Assembly (NCBI RefSeq): GCF_030406605.1
Contig: NZ_CP129104.1
Location: 1,626,542 to 1,690,541, forward strand
Reading direction: 5' to 3'
Origin: Curtobacterium sp. 458
Lineage (GTDB): Bacteria > Actinomycetota > Actinomycetes > Actinomycetales > Microbacteriaceae
DNA length: 64,000 nucleotides
A program made the position numbers and the translations under genes. Positions 16,878 to 26,340 of this stretch are shown here, piece after piece (position 1 is the stretch's first letter; every line of letters begins with the position of its first letter). Under the pieces are notes generated by a model that did no database searches, was not told the DNA's origin, and saw only the letters and a list, made by a program, of their open reading frames with translations.

Positions 16878-17768
16878 GTGGACGACGTCGAGACCCGCGA
16901 GCTCCGGTACTTCCTGGCCGTGGCGGAGGAGCGACACTTCGGACGAGCAGCGCTCCGACTCGGGATGGCGCAGCCGCCGTTGTCGCGTGCGATCCGGCAG
17001 CTCGAGGCGCGGATCGGCGTGCAGCTCTTCGACCGCGATCGACGTGGCGTGCGCCTGACCCCGGCGGGTGAGGTGCTCCTCCGTGACGCTCCTGCCGCCC
17101 TCGACAGCGTGCGCGCGGCCGTCCGGCGGGCACGCCGCGCGGGTGCTCCGGAGCGGCGGCTCGTGCTCGCGACGAAGGCCGGATCGTCGCACGCGTTCCT
17201 GCAGTCCCTGCTCGACACACACCAGGCCGCCGTCGACGCCGGTGTCCCAGACGCCGTCCCGATCGACGTCGAGCTGTGCGAGATCGGCGAGCAGGCGGGG
17301 CTCCTGCTCGACGGTACGGCGGACGTCGCGGTGATGCACCGTCCGTTCGACGACTTCACCGGCATCGAGTCCGTCGACCTGCACTCCGAGCCGCAGGTCG
17401 CGATCGTGCCGTCGTCGCACCCGCTCGCCGCACGCCGCTCGCTGACGATGGCGGAGGTGTCGTCCGTACCCGATCTCCCGATCGCCCGGTGGCCCCTCGC
17501 CGACTGGAGCTACCCGCCGGGTCCGGGCCCGGAGGTGCACTCGCAGTCGCAGCTCGCCCAGCTCGTCGCCCTCGGCCGCACGCTCCTCGTCATCCCCCGG
17601 TCGAGCCGTGCGTGGCAGTGGCCGGAGCACTCCGCGGTGCCCGTGCTCGATGCGCCGATCGCCACGACCGTGCTCGGCTGGCCCGAGGGGCGGCGCACAC
17701 CGGAGGTCGACCAGCTCGTCGCGACGGCGCTCCGGATCGAGGACGACTCCGAGGCCGCGACCGCCTGA
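16878..17768 (+). CDS. LysR-family transcriptional regulator
   Basis: 296 residues. The N-terminal helix-turn-helix is textbook LysR: ELRYFLAVAEERHFGRAALRLGMAQPPLSRAIRQLEARIGVQLFDR. A type-2 periplasmic-binding-like effector domain follows. GTG at 16878 is chosen because the protein begins immediately before the first helix and TACGCT lies six bases upstream. Divergent from the SDR gene with a T-N11-A dyad between them. Confidence 0.93.
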   Translation: MDDVETRELRYFLAVAEERHFGRAALRLGMAQPPLSRAIRQLEARIGVQLFDRDRRGVRLTPAGEVLLRDAPAALDSVRAAVRRARRAGAPERRLVLATKAGSSHAFLQSLLDTHQAAVDAGVPDAVPIDVELCEIGEQAGLLLDGTADVAVMHRPFDDFTGIESVDLHSEPQVAIVPSSHPLAARRSLTMAEVSSVPDLPIARWPLADWSYPPGPGPEVHSQSQLAQLVALGRTLLVIPRSSRAWQWPEHSAVPVLDAPIATTVLGWPEGRRTPEVDQLVATALRIEDDSEAATA

Positions 17769-17792
17769 GCCGGCGCGTACAGCGGGCGCAGA

Positions 17793-19133
17793 TCAGGCCC
17801 AGAGCCGCTCGACCGGCACGGCGTGCCCGAGGACCCGCTCGGCCGCACGGTGCCCCGAGCACAGCGCTGCCGACACCGTCGCCGGGTCGTCCGTCCACGT
17901 GGCCTCGCCAGCCAGGTGCAGCACGCCGTCGATCGGCTCCGCGAGGTCGTCGTGGTCGGCAGTGGTCGACCCCGGCAGCATGTGCGCGTAGGACCCGAGC
18001 GCCCACGGGTCGTCCTGCCACGCGGTCACGAGCACCGAGGTCGGCGCGGCCACCCGGTCGCCGTACAGCCGTCGCAGCTGGTCGAGCACCGACGCGGCGA
18101 CCCGCTCGGCGGACCACCCGCGGATCGCCCGCCCCGCCGGCCCCGCCGCGAACGTCAGCAGCGTCGGCTCGCCGTCGATCCGGGTGAGGTCGTACCAGGA
18201 GTGCCACCACGATCCCTCGGGACCGAGCTGGCGGACCGCGTACACGTCCTCGTCCCAGAACCGCTCCGGGAACCGCAGCACCACCTTCTCGAAGGCGTTC
18301 ATCCGTAGGTGGCCGAGGGCCTCCCGGTGTCGATCAGGAAGCGGCGGGTCGAACGTGATCGTGCCCGCTTGCAGCACACCGACGGGCACGGTCACGACCG
18401 CGCTGCCCGCGGCGAACGGCGTGGAGCGTGCGCCGTCGTCGACCGTGACGACGACCCCTCCGAGACCGCGCGACACCGCGGTGACGGTGTGCCCGAGCCG
18501 AACGTCGAGCCCCTCGGCGAGGTGCGCCGGCAGCTCGTCGTACCCGTGCGGGAACACGACCTCGTCACCCTCGATGGTGTCGTCGTCGAGGCCGTGCGCC
18601 GCCAGCTCGTCCGCGCCCACCCCGTACTGCTCCTCGCTGCGGTGCTCGAGGTGTTCGCGGACCCGCTCGGCGCGTTCGGCGTCCCACCCCTGCGCGGCCA
18701 CCGCCCGTTCGACGACCATGCGGTACGAGTCCGCCGGGGCCGACACCGCGATGACGTCCACGAGGGTCCGGTCGACGGCGTGCACGTCGTCGGCGAACCG
18801 TACGGCCTCGGCGTCGGACACACGGCGGCCGTCCGGCGCGTGGTACGCGATCGGACGGCCGTCCACCTGGTAGCCGCCGACGGTGAACTCCACGGTCGGC
18901 AGCCCGAACGCCCGCACCGCGTCCGCGACCGCGCTGCCGTCGATCCCGTGGATCCACGACGCCCCGCGGTCGGTGACCTGCCCGCCGGTCCGCTCGGTGT
19001 GCACCCGCCCGCCGACACGGTCGCGCGCCTCGAGCACCACGACCCGGCGCCCGGCGTCCTGCAGCAGCCGTGCCGCGGTGAGCCCGGCCACCCCCGCACC
19101 CACCACGACGACGTCCCACGAGGCGGTTCCCAC
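17793..19133 (-). CDS. flavin-containing amine oxidase
   Basis: 446 residues of the monoamine/polyamine oxidase family. FAD-binding motif [19 protein letters not shown], followed by the ADP-ribose strand [16 protein letters not shown] and the GG-doublet; the C-terminal FAD contact is [30 protein letters not shown]. The GTG at 19133 has GAGAGGAG upstream. It is divergent from an APC-family amine/amino-acid permease, suggesting uptake and oxidative deamination of an amine such as a polyamine; the substrate is inferred. Confidence 0.92.
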   Translation of the reverse strand: MGTASWDVVVVGAGVAGLTAARLLQDAGRRVVVLEARDRVGGRVHTERTGGQVTDRGASWIHGIDGSAVADAVRAFGLPTVEFTVGGYQVDGRPIAYHAPDGRRVSDAEAVRFADDVHAVDRTLVDVIAVSAPADSYRMVVERAVAAQGWDAERAERVREHLEHRSEEQYGVGADELAAHGLDDDTIEGDEVVFPHGYDELPAHLAEGLDVRLGHTVTAVSRGLGGVVVTVDDGARSTPFAAGSAVVTVPVGVLQAGTITFDPPLPDRHREALGHLRMNAFEKVVLRFPERFWDEDVYAVRQLGPEGSWWHSWYDLTRIDGEPTLLTFAAGPAGRAIRGWSAERVAASVLDQLRRLYGDRVAAPTSVLVTAWQDDPWALGSYAHMLPGSTTADHDDLAEPIDGVLHLAGEATWTDDPATVSAALCSGHRAAERVLGHAVPVERLWA

Positions 19134-19281
19134 GCTGGTGCTCCTCTCGGCGGCGGATCACGATCATCACAGGGTAGTGCGGATCCCGTCGCGAGGCGCT
19201 AGTTTCAGTGCTCGGATGCACGGTGCAGTGGATCCTCGGCGACGGATTTCGTCGCGTGACACATCCGAGAGGTGGCTGGTC

Positions 19282-21030
19282 ATGCGGGACGGCGGAGTGG
19301 TGACTGCGGCCACCGACACGACGGCGGTCGACAAGGGCCTCCGGACGGGCGCGCTCGGCCTGTTCGGCAGCGTCGTCATGGGCATCTCGTCCACGGCGCC
19401 GGCGTACAGCCTGGCTGCGAGCCTCGGCCTGGTGGTCGCGAGCGGCGGGGCGCTGCTCGCGGGCGTCAAGGCGCCGGCGATCATGCTGCTCGCGTTCATC
19501 CCGATGTGGATGATCGCCGTGGCCTACCAGGAGCTCAACAAGGAGGACCCGGACTGCGGCACGACCTTCACGTGGGCGACCCGGGCGTTCGGGGCGGTCA
19601 CGGGGTGGCTCGGCGGCTGGGGCATCATCGCCGCGGACATCATCGTGATGGCGAACCTCGCGCAGATCGCCGGCTCGTACGGGTACACCTTCGTCGGGGT
19701 GATGACGAACGACCAGGCGATCAGCGCGCTGGGGAGCAGCACCCTCTGGTCGACGGTGGCCGGCGTGCTCTGGATCGCCGTGATGACCTTCATCTGCTAC
19801 GTCGGCGTCGAGGTCTCGGCTCGCCTGCAGTACGTGCTGCTCGGCGTCGAGGTGCTGGTCCTCGTGATGTTCGCGTCGGTCGCCCTGGTCCGGGTCGGCA
19901 CCGGCCACGGCGTCGACGGATCGATCACCCCGTCGCTCAGCTGGCTCTGGCCGAGCGGCATGGACTTCGGGTCCGTGATCGCGCCCGCCATGCTCACCGC
20001 GATCTTCATCTACTGGGGCTGGGACACCGCGGTGTCGCTCAACGAGGAGACGAAGGACCCTGAGAAGACCCCCGGTCGCGCCGCGGTCATCAGCACCGTG
20101 CTGCTGCTCGTGATCTACGCGCTGGTGTCCATCGCCGCGATCGCGTTCGCCGGGGTCGGCACGAAGGGCATCGGCCTCGGGTCGCAGACCAACGCGGACG
20201 ACGTGTTCTCGGCCATCGGCCCCACGCTCTTCGGCGACTCGTTCATCGGGCACGCCGCGATGGCACTGCTCGCGTTCTCGATCCTGACCTCTGCGTCGGC
20301 GTCCACCCAGACGACGATCCTGCCCACCGCCCGCACCGCGCTCTCGATGGCCGCGTACAAGGCACTGCCGACCCAGTTCGCCCGGATCCACAAGCGGTTC
20401 CTGACCCCGACGTGGTCGACGGTCGGCATGGGCCTCGCGTCCATCGGGTTCTACGTGCTCTTCACCGTCATCTCGACGAACCTGCTCACCGCCCTCATCG
20501 GGTCGGTCGGCCTGATGATCGCGTTCTACTACGGCCTCACCGGGTTCGCGTGCGTGTGGGTGTACCGGCGGACCCTGTTCTCGAGCGTCCGGAACGCCGT
20601 CATGCGCGGCCTGGTTCCCCTCGCCGGCGGGATCGTCCTCGCCGTGACGTTCGTCTACGGCCTCGTGCAGTTCGCTCAGCCCGACTGGCTGCAGGACGAC
20701 GCCGGCCACGACGTCACCATCCTCGGGATCGGAGCGGTCGCGGTGGTCGGGATCGGCGCGATCCTGATCGGCGTCGTGCTCATGGTGGTGTGGTGGCTGC
20801 GGTCGCCCGACTTCTTCGCGGGCCGGACGCTCACGGCCCGGACCCCCGTGCTCGTGCTCGACACCCCCGAGGGCCTCCCGACGATGGGTCTGCCGGACTC
20901 CGGCCGCGAGCCGACGGTCATCGCGCCGGACATGTCGAACCTGCCGACCGGCAGCATCGCCGTGGACGAGGAGACGGGCAAGCGCTTCCAGCGGACGCGC
21001 TCACGTCGCGACGACCGTCGCGACGGCTGA
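19282..21030 (+). CDS. APC-family amino acid/amine permease
   Basis: 582 residues from the ATG at 19282; an in-frame ATG at 19216 would add 22 residues and has TAGTTT upstream, so the start is uncertain. About 12 membrane segments, with the APC segment-1 motif FGSVVMGISSTAPAYSLA. A hydrophilic 80-residue C-terminal tail ends in arginine-rich sequence. The divergent amine oxidase suggests an amine or amino acid substrate. A perfect 36-bp palindromic terminator follows. Confidence 0.88.
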   Translation: MRDGGVVTAATDTTAVDKGLRTGALGLFGSVVMGISSTAPAYSLAASLGLVVASGGALLAGVKAPAIMLLAFIPMWMIAVAYQELNKEDPDCGTTFTWATRAFGAVTGWLGGWGIIAADIIVMANLAQIAGSYGYTFVGVMTNDQAISALGSSTLWSTVAGVLWIAVMTFICYVGVEVSARLQYVLLGVEVLVLVMFASVALVRVGTGHGVDGSITPSLSWLWPSGMDFGSVIAPAMLTAIFIYWGWDTAVSLNEETKDPEKTPGRAAVISTVLLLVIYALVSIAAIAFAGVGTKGIGLGSQTNADDVFSAIGPTLFGDSFIGHAAMALLAFSILTSASASTQTTILPTARTALSMAAYKALPTQFARIHKRFLTPTWSTVGMGLASIGFYVLFTVISTNLLTALIGSVGLMIAFYYGLTGFACVWVYRRTLFSSVRNAVMRGLVPLAGGIVLAVTFVYGLVQFAQPDWLQDDAGHDVTILGIGAVAVVGIGAILIGVVLMVVWWLRSPDFFAGRTLTARTPVLVLDTPEGLPTMGLPDSGREPTVIAPDMSNLPTGSIAVDEETGKRFQRTRSRRDDRRDG

Positions 21031-21080
21031 GGTCCGAGCACTGCACGTCCGCCCCGCGGCCGACGTGACCGCCTGACGCA

Positions 21081-21116
21081 CTGGAGGCCCGGTACCAGCT
21101 GGTACCGGGCCTCCAG
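21081..21116. terminator. perfect palindromic bidirectional terminator
   Basis: CTGGAGGCCCGGTACCAG followed by its exact complement gives a 36-bp palindrome with no loop, between convergent genes. Member of the GGAGGCCCGG hairpin family. There is no U-tract, as expected in this GC range. Confidence 0.85.
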
Positions 21117-21185
21117 GCCGTCGTGTGGCCACCCCTGATCCCCGGCGACCGCAGGTGGGCCGGTCGCCCGGCCCACCCGACGACG

Positions 21186-21647
21186 TCAGCGCGCGGTGCG
21201 CGCGCCGATGCGCGGGACGACGAGGCCGAGGACGACCATCGCGACCGCGAGGATGAGGTGCAGCACGTTGTCCGCGCTGTTCAGCGGCACGAAGTTCGCG
21301 CCGGTCGCCATGCCTGCCGTGAACAGGCCGTAGATGAAGACGACGAAGTAGACGATGCCGCCGATCACGAGGTAGTTCCGCGAGCCGACGTGGGAGCGGG
21401 CGGCGACGACGCCGACGACGCCGAAGAGCAGGTGCACGATGTTGTGCAGGACGGAGACCTGGAAGACGCCGACGAGCAGGGCCATCGAGCCGTGGCCGGC
21501 CATCGACATCGAGCCCATGTCCATCGTGAGGCCCGGGATGAAGCCGGCGATGCCGACGAGCAGGAACACGACGCCGAACAGCAGCGCGACCTTCTGGGTC
21601 AGCGTGGCTGCGAAGCCGGTGCGGGCGGGGGAGGTGTGTGCGGTCAT
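21186..21647 (-). CDS. DUF4383 membrane protein with Met-rich loop
   Basis: 153 residues with four membrane segments, fitting DUF4383. The conserved FQVSVLHNIVHLLFGVVGV and NSADNVLHLILA blocks are present. The loop between segments 1 and 2 reads TMDMGSMSMAGHGSM, with five methionines and one histidine in 15 residues, reminiscent of copper-binding loops. ATG at 21647 with GGAAGGA upstream. Function unknown. The 323 bp upstream to the ABC gene hold no other gene. Confidence 0.85.
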   Translation of the reverse strand: MTAHTSPARTGFAATLTQKVALLFGVVFLLVGIAGFIPGLTMDMGSMSMAGHGSMALLVGVFQVSVLHNIVHLLFGVVGVVAARSHVGSRNYLVIGGIVYFVVFIYGLFTAGMATGANFVPLNSADNVLHLILAVAMVVLGLVVPRIGARTAR

Positions 21648-21928
21648 GGTGCGGTCCTTCCGAACGGTGGGTTCGAACTCGATGGGCCCGAGGCGGAGAT
21701 CGCCACGGAACTGTCCCAGTCGCACAGGTTCTTCGGAGCGGACCATCCGGTGGTTTGGAGGGGCTCGTGCGAACTCCTGCCGTGCCGGCTGCTGCTCCGT
21801 CGTGCTCCAGGTGTGCTGTGCCGGTCCAGCCTGCACGTTGCCTGTGGACCCGGTTCGGGTCACTGCGCTCGGCGGACTGGCCCCCCTCCTTCTGGGGGTG
21901 CGTGGCTCGGACCAGATCTCCGTCGTGC

Positions 21929-21963
21929 GGGGGACGCGCGTGGCCTGAGCGTCCCCCTAGCGT
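21929..21963 (+). promoter_or_regulatory. inverted repeat and -10 before the ABC exporter
   Basis: GGGGGACGC (21929-21937), 11 bases, then GCGTCCCCC (21949-21957), followed at once by TAGCGT (21958-21963), seven bases before the GTG. The dyad spans the -35 region, so it looks like an operator rather than a terminator. The rest of the 21648-21970 gap shows only a short C5/G5 dyad near 21882-21897. Confidence 0.6.
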
Positions 21964-21970
21964 TGGCTGC

Positions 21971-22891
21971 GTGATCGAAGTCGAGCACCTCACCAAGCAC
22001 TACGGCCAGAAGATCGCCGTGAACGACGTCTCGTTCGTCGTCCGACCCGGGAGCGTCACCGGCTTCCTCGGGCCGAACGGCGCGGGCAAGTCCACGACGA
22101 TGCGCATGATCATGGGCCTCGACCGCCCCACCTCGGGGAGGGCGATCGTCAACGGCGCGCCCTACCGCAGCTTCTCCGACCCGCTCCGGCAGGTCGGGGC
22201 GCTGCTCGAGGCGAAGGCGGTCCACTCCGGGCGGAGCGCCTACAACCACCTGCTCGCACTCGCGGCGACGCACGGCATCCCGAAGGCCCGGGTGCACGAG
22301 GTCATCGACATGACCGGCCTCGACGCGGTCGCGAAGAAGCGCGTCGGTGGGTTCTCGCTCGGCATGGGGCAGCGCCTCGGCATCGCGGCGGCACTGCTCG
22401 GTGACCCGAAGACCCTGATCCTCGACGAGCCGGTCAACGGCCTCGACCCCGACGGCGTCCTCTGGGTCCGCCAGCTCGCCCGCCGCATGGCCGCCGACGG
22501 CCGCACCGTGTTCCTCTCCAGCCACCTCATGAGCGAGATGGCGCAGACGGCCGACCGTGTCGTCGTGCTCGGTCGCGGCCGGGTGCTCGCCGACGCCCCG
22601 ATCGCCGAGTTCGTCGCGGGAGGTGGCAACGGAGGCGGCAACCGCGTGCTCGTCCGGACGCCCGCGCCCGACCAGCTCTTCGGCGCGATCGGCTCCGCCG
22701 CGTCCGCCATCACCCCGCGCGAGGACGGCGCCTTCGTGGTCGTCGGCCCCGACGCGCAGCGCATCGGCGACGTCGCCGCACAGGTCGGCGCACCGATCCA
22801 CGAGCTCACCCCGATGGGCGCCAGCCTCGAGGAGGCCTACATGGCACTCACCCGCGACGACGTCGAGTACCGATCGGAGGGCGTCCGATGA
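21971..22891 (+). CDS. ABC exporter ATP-binding protein (drug/bacitracin type)
   Basis: 306 residues. Walker A GPNGAGKST (34-42), signature FSLGMGQRLGIA, Walker B TLILDEPVNGLDPDG and the H-loop SSHLMSEM are all present. The FSLGMGQR signature and the roughly 90-residue C-terminal extension are typical of BcrA/CcmA-type exporters. I chose the GTG at 21971, six to seven bases after a -10-like TAGCGT. It overlaps the permease gene by four bases (22888-22891). The nearby dyad suggests a dedicated regulator, but none is adjacent. Confidence 0.93.
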   Translation: MIEVEHLTKHYGQKIAVNDVSFVVRPGSVTGFLGPNGAGKSTTMRMIMGLDRPTSGRAIVNGAPYRSFSDPLRQVGALLEAKAVHSGRSAYNHLLALAATHGIPKARVHEVIDMTGLDAVAKKRVGGFSLGMGQRLGIAAALLGDPKTLILDEPVNGLDPDGVLWVRQLARRMAADGRTVFLSSHLMSEMAQTADRVVVLGRGRVLADAPIAEFVAGGGNGGGNRVLVRTPAPDQLFGAIGSAASAITPREDGAFVVVGPDAQRIGDVAAQVGAPIHELTPMGASLEEAYMALTRDDVEYRSEGVR

Positions 22892-23718
22892 GCGCCGTCA
22901 CCATGCCCCGCTCCACGAGCCTCTCCTTCCCGCGCCTCGTCCGGAGCGAGTGGATCAAGCTGCGCAGCATCCGGTCGACGGTCTGGTGCTACGCCATCGT
23001 CGTCGTCCTGACCCTCGCGATGGCCTCCCTGCTCGGCGCCGTCGACACCGGCGTCCAGCGTGGTGCACCGACCGCCGTGGCGAACGAGCTCATCGTGCAG
23101 GTCAGCGCCGCCAGTGTGTCGCTGACCGCGCTCGTCGTCGGGGTCCTCGGCGTGCTCATCATCACGGGGGAGTACGGCACCGGGCAGATCCGGTCCACCT
23201 TCACCGCGGACCCCGGGCGCACCGGCGTCGTGCTCGCGAAGGCGTTCGTCCTCGCGCTGACGACCTTCGTGGTCAGCGCCGTCGCCACCTGGATCGGCGT
23301 CGCGATCACCACCGCGCTGCAGGCCGATCGGGACATCCGCCCCGACCTCGCGGACCCGGCGGTGTTCATGCCGATCCTCGGCTCGTCGGTGTACGTGACG
23401 CTCGTCGCGCTCCTGGCGTTCGGCATCGGACTCCTCGTGCGGTCGAGCGCGGGCGGCATCGCCATCACGCTCGGCATCCTGCTCGTCCTGCCGACGATCG
23501 TGCAGATCATCGGCGGGCTGACCAACCAGCAGTGGATCATGGACGCCTCGCAGTTCCTGCCGTCCTCCGCCGGGGCGCAGCTGTACACGTTCGACTCGGG
23601 TGCGCAGCAGGGCGACGGCCTGCACCTCGGCGGTTGGGGTGGTTTCGGGGTCCTCGCGGGCGAGGTGGTCGTGATCGGCGCGATCGCGCTCGCCGCGGCG
23701 CGGTCGCGCGACGTCTGA
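22888..23718 (+). CDS. ABC exporter permease (ABC-2 type)
   Basis: 276 residues, six membrane segments, starting FPRLVRSEWIKLRSIRSTVW as in BcrB/NatB-like permeases that pair with the upstream ATPase. The loop GEYGTGQIRSTFTADPGRTGVVLAKAFV is the conserved cytoplasmic coupling region. It is translationally coupled to the ATPase and followed by a long hairpin terminator. Confidence 0.92.
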   Translation: MSAVTMPRSTSLSFPRLVRSEWIKLRSIRSTVWCYAIVVVLTLAMASLLGAVDTGVQRGAPTAVANELIVQVSAASVSLTALVVGVLGVLIITGEYGTGQIRSTFTADPGRTGVVLAKAFVLALTTFVVSAVATWIGVAITTALQADRDIRPDLADPAVFMPILGSSVYVTLVALLAFGIGLLVRSSAGGIAITLGILLVLPTIVQIIGGLTNQQWIMDASQFLPSSAGAQLYTFDSGAQQGDGLHLGGWGGFGVLAGEVVVIGAIALAAARSRDV

Positions 23719-23732
23719 CGACGTCGACGGAC

Positions 23733-23790
23733 CGACGGGAGGCCCGGATCACGCGAGCAGGTCAGCTCACGTGGTCCGGGCCTCCCGCCG
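23733..23790. terminator. GGAGGCCCGG-family terminator
   Basis: 26-bp arms with three mismatches and a six-base loop between the convergent ABC permease and DUF3892-like genes. Left arm contains GGGAGGCCCGGATCACGCGAGC, cut here to its key part GGAGGCCCGG; the right arm is its near complement. Confidence 0.8.
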
Positions 23791-23812
23791 TCTCCCCGTC
23801 GCGGGACGGGCG

Positions 23813-24142
23813 TCAGCGGCGGCCGAGCAGGGCCGCGACGGCGTCGCGGAGGCGTGACGGGCGTCGGACCGTCAGCGGTACCGCGCGGGTGTGGTTCGGG
23901 AACGCGAGGTCGTGGAGCATGTTCCGCTTCGAGCCGTCCCAGTTCGCGAAGAGGTACGCGCCGCCGAACGAGGTGAGACTCCGGACGGGCGTGCGCTTCC
24001 AGTTCCGGGCGACGTAGTAGCCGGAGTGACCGGCGCTGATGTTGCGGATCACGGTGTCGACGTCGATGACGCTCGTGGTCGTGACGACGGCGGTGATGCC
24101 CGTGCGGTCGCGGGCGACGTACTCGATGCGGTGTTCGGACAC
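23813..24142 (-). CDS. DUF3892-like small protein
   Basis: 109 residues from a GTG at 24142. The order ITAVVTTT, then AGHSGYYVARNWKRTPVRSLTSFGGAYLFANWDGSKRNMLHDLAFP resembles DUF3892, a small beta-rich domain of unknown role, but I assign it only tentatively. A basic tail (RRPSRLRDAVAALLGRR) follows. It is flanked by a terminator and repeat element B, so it is likely monocistronic. Confidence 0.65.
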   Translation of the reverse strand: MSEHRIEYVARDRTGITAVVTTTSVIDVDTVIRNISAGHSGYYVARNWKRTPVRSLTSFGGAYLFANWDGSKRNMLHDLAFPNHTRAVPLTVRRPSRLRDAVAALLGRR

Positions 24143-24300
24143 GGGAAGCTCTTCGTGCTGGAGGGATCAGGGTGGGGACGCGGAACCGCCGTTGCTTCCG
24201 GGAGTCAAGGATACGTCCGACCCCGTCGGTGCGTCACGACCTGTGGATCATCTGTGCGGTTCCGCGCCGGGCGGACGATCCCGGGGAGCCCGAGCGGGGC

Positions 24301-24375
24301 GCGAGTCTCGCGATGCGGCGCGCGAGTCTCGCGGTGAGCGACACTCCTCGCGCTCATGGCCGCGAGGAGTGTCGC
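24301..24375. repeat. GAGTCTCG element, copy B (rearranged)
   Basis: Two GCGAGTCTCGC motifs 21 bp apart (24301-24311, 24322-24332) precede a 38-bp hairpin with perfect 15-bp arms and 8-bp loop (24338-24375, arm GCGACACTCCTCGCG). The motif expected after the hairpin is missing. Spacing from the second motif centre to the hairpin is 11 bp, as in copies A and C. Confidence 0.7.
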
Positions 24376-24423
24376 CGAGGCTGGTGGCAGGACGGGCAGG
24401 ACGTGCAGCACCCCGCCGGACCG

Positions 24424-25032
24424 TCAGCGGGCGCGCTCGCGTCGGAGCGAGCGCAGCACGCGCATCAGGACGTCGAGCTTCACCTGCCCGGCCGTGTACG
24501 GGCGGCCGAGCGCCGTCCGGGGGAGGAACACGAGGACCCCGTCGTCCGTCCGCGTGATGCGGAGCGCGACGTCGACCCGTTGCCCGCGTCGCTCCTCGGT
24601 CACGAGGTCGATGTGGTCGACGTCGTCCCACGCCAGGTCGGCCACGGGCTCGGAGCTGTCCGGCGTCCAGCCGTGCAACCCGCTGCCGTCCACCGTCCAG
24701 ATCGTCGGCGCGGGGTCACCGACCGGCTCGACGGGGAGGTGGAAGCGCACCGGCCCGTGTGCTCGGATGCGGGCGAGCGTGCGGCGGTCCGACCGACCGC
24801 GCGAGCGCGACCCGACGGCGATCCAGACACCCCACACCAGCAGCACGAGCGGGAGCAGGAGGAACGACAGGCGGCGGTGTCCGCTCGTGAACCAGTCGAG
24901 GTGCGGGACCTCGAGCGCGAGCGACCCGCCTCCGACCACGACGAGCAGGACCACTGCGACGATGAGCCCCCAGCGTGGAGGCGCCACCCCGTCCCGCAGC
25001 CGCTGCACCCACCGGTCGGCCTCGTACTCCAC
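24424..25032 (-). CDS. two-TM protein with C-terminal PH-like domain, unknown
   Basis: 202 residues from the GTG at 25032. Two membrane segments (about 21-41 and 56-75) are followed by a soluble domain with alternating strands (RFHLPVEPVGDPAPTIWTVDGSGLHGW, DVDHIDLVTEERRGQRVDVALRI) that could be PH-like. CAAGAT lies six bases upstream, a near-match to the leaderless pattern. I do not recognise the family with confidence. Confidence 0.7.
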   Translation of the reverse strand: MEYEADRWVQRLRDGVAPPRWGLIVAVVLLVVVGGGSLALEVPHLDWFTSGHRRLSFLLLPLVLLVWGVWIAVGSRSRGRSDRRTLARIRAHGPVRFHLPVEPVGDPAPTIWTVDGSGLHGWTPDSSEPVADLAWDDVDHIDLVTEERRGQRVDVALRITRTDDGVLVFLPRTALGRPYTAGQVKLDVLMRVLRSLRRERAR

Positions 25033-25183
25033 CCGGCCATCTTGCCCACGTGTGCTGCGTGCGGTCCACGACCCGTGCCTCCAGGTCGCGTCGCCGGTGC
25101 GATGCCGGGGCCGCGCCCCGTCGTCGCGGTGTCGCCGGGCCCCGCCGCTGGCGACCGCGGTCCGAGACGACCATGCTGGGACG

Positions 25184-26233
25184 GTGCCAGCGCCCCTCGC
25201 CACCCTCCGTCCCGCCCTGCCCGGCATCGTCGTCGCCCTCGCTGTCGGCATCGTCGCGACCGTCGTCGGCACCCTGGTGCCCGTCGTCGGCGGTCCGGTC
25301 CCGGCGGTCGTGCTCGGCGTCCTCGTCGGCTGGCTCGTCCGCCGTCGCACGGAGGGGGAGCTCGGGAACCTGGCCCCCGGCGTGAAGTTCGCGTCGAGCC
25401 GGGTGCTGCAGGCGGCCGTGGTGCTGCTCGGTGCACAGCTCTCGATCGGAGCGGTCCTCCGGATCGGCGCCGAGACGCTGCCGGTGATGCTCACCACGCT
25501 CGTCGTCTGCCTGGTCGGTGCCTGGCTCCTCGGCCGAGCGCTCCGGGTGTCGTCGACGCTCCGGACGCTGATCGGCGTGGGCACCGGCATCTGTGGCGCC
25601 TCCGCGATCGCGGCCGTCACGCCCGTCATCGGCGCCGTCGGAGCGGACGTCGCGTACGCGATGTCGACGATCTTCCTCTGCAACATCGCCGCGGTGTTCC
25701 TCTTCCCCCTGCTCGGACACGCGCTCGGCCTGTCGCAGCACGCCTTCGGCGTCTTCGCCGGCACGGCGGTCAACGACACCTCGTCGGTGGTCGCGACGGC
25801 GACGGTCTACGGTCGCCAGGCGACCGACACCGCCGTCGTCGTCAAGCTCGTGCGCACGCTGATGATCATCCCGATCGTGATCGGGCTGGCCGGACTGGAG
25901 GCGCGGCGCACCGCCCGCACACAGGCTGCGGTCGGTGACGCCGCCGGTCGCGCCGGGGGCGTCCGCGTGTTCCGGTTGGTCCCGTGGTTCCTGATCGGGT
26001 TCCTCGTGGTCGTGCTGCTCCGGACCGTCGGGGTGCTGCCGGCGGCCGCTGCCCCCGGTTTCGCGTCCGTGGCGACGTTCCTCATCACCGTGGCGCTCGC
26101 CGCGATCGGGGTGTCGACGGACTTCGGTGCGCTCCGGCGGGCGGGGTTCCGGCCGATGGTGCTCGGCATCGTGCTGTGGGCGCTCGTGGCGGGGACGAGC
26201 CTCGGGGTGCAGGCGGCGTTCGGAATGCTCTGA
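25184..26233 (+). CDS. YeiH-family (UPF0324) membrane transporter
   Basis: 349 residues with about ten membrane segments. The UPF0324/YeiH signatures are visible: GVKFASSRVLQAAVVLLGAQLS, GTGICGASAIAAVTPVI, then FAGTAVNDTSSVVATA. Relatives are annotated as putative sulfate or sulfonate exporters, a weakly supported role. GTG at 25184; CATGCT six bases before it may be a -10. The start cannot be much earlier because the family begins at this first hydrophobic segment. Confidence 0.88.
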   Translation: MPAPLATLRPALPGIVVALAVGIVATVVGTLVPVVGGPVPAVVLGVLVGWLVRRRTEGELGNLAPGVKFASSRVLQAAVVLLGAQLSIGAVLRIGAETLPVMLTTLVVCLVGAWLLGRALRVSSTLRTLIGVGTGICGASAIAAVTPVIGAVGADVAYAMSTIFLCNIAAVFLFPLLGHALGLSQHAFGVFAGTAVNDTSSVVATATVYGRQATDTAVVVKLVRTLMIIPIVIGLAGLEARRTARTQAAVGDAAGRAGGVRVFRLVPWFLIGFLVVVLLRTVGVLPAAAAPGFASVATFLITVALAAIGVSTDFGALRRAGFRPMVLGIVLWALVAGTSLGVQAAFGML

Positions 26234-26340
26234 CCGGGCACCCCGGTCACGCACGCCCTTGTGTGACCGCTGGACGCGCGAGGGCGGCCACCCAGCAAGA
26301 TGGACCGGACCACGCGAGCGCGTCGGTCGGAGAGGACACC

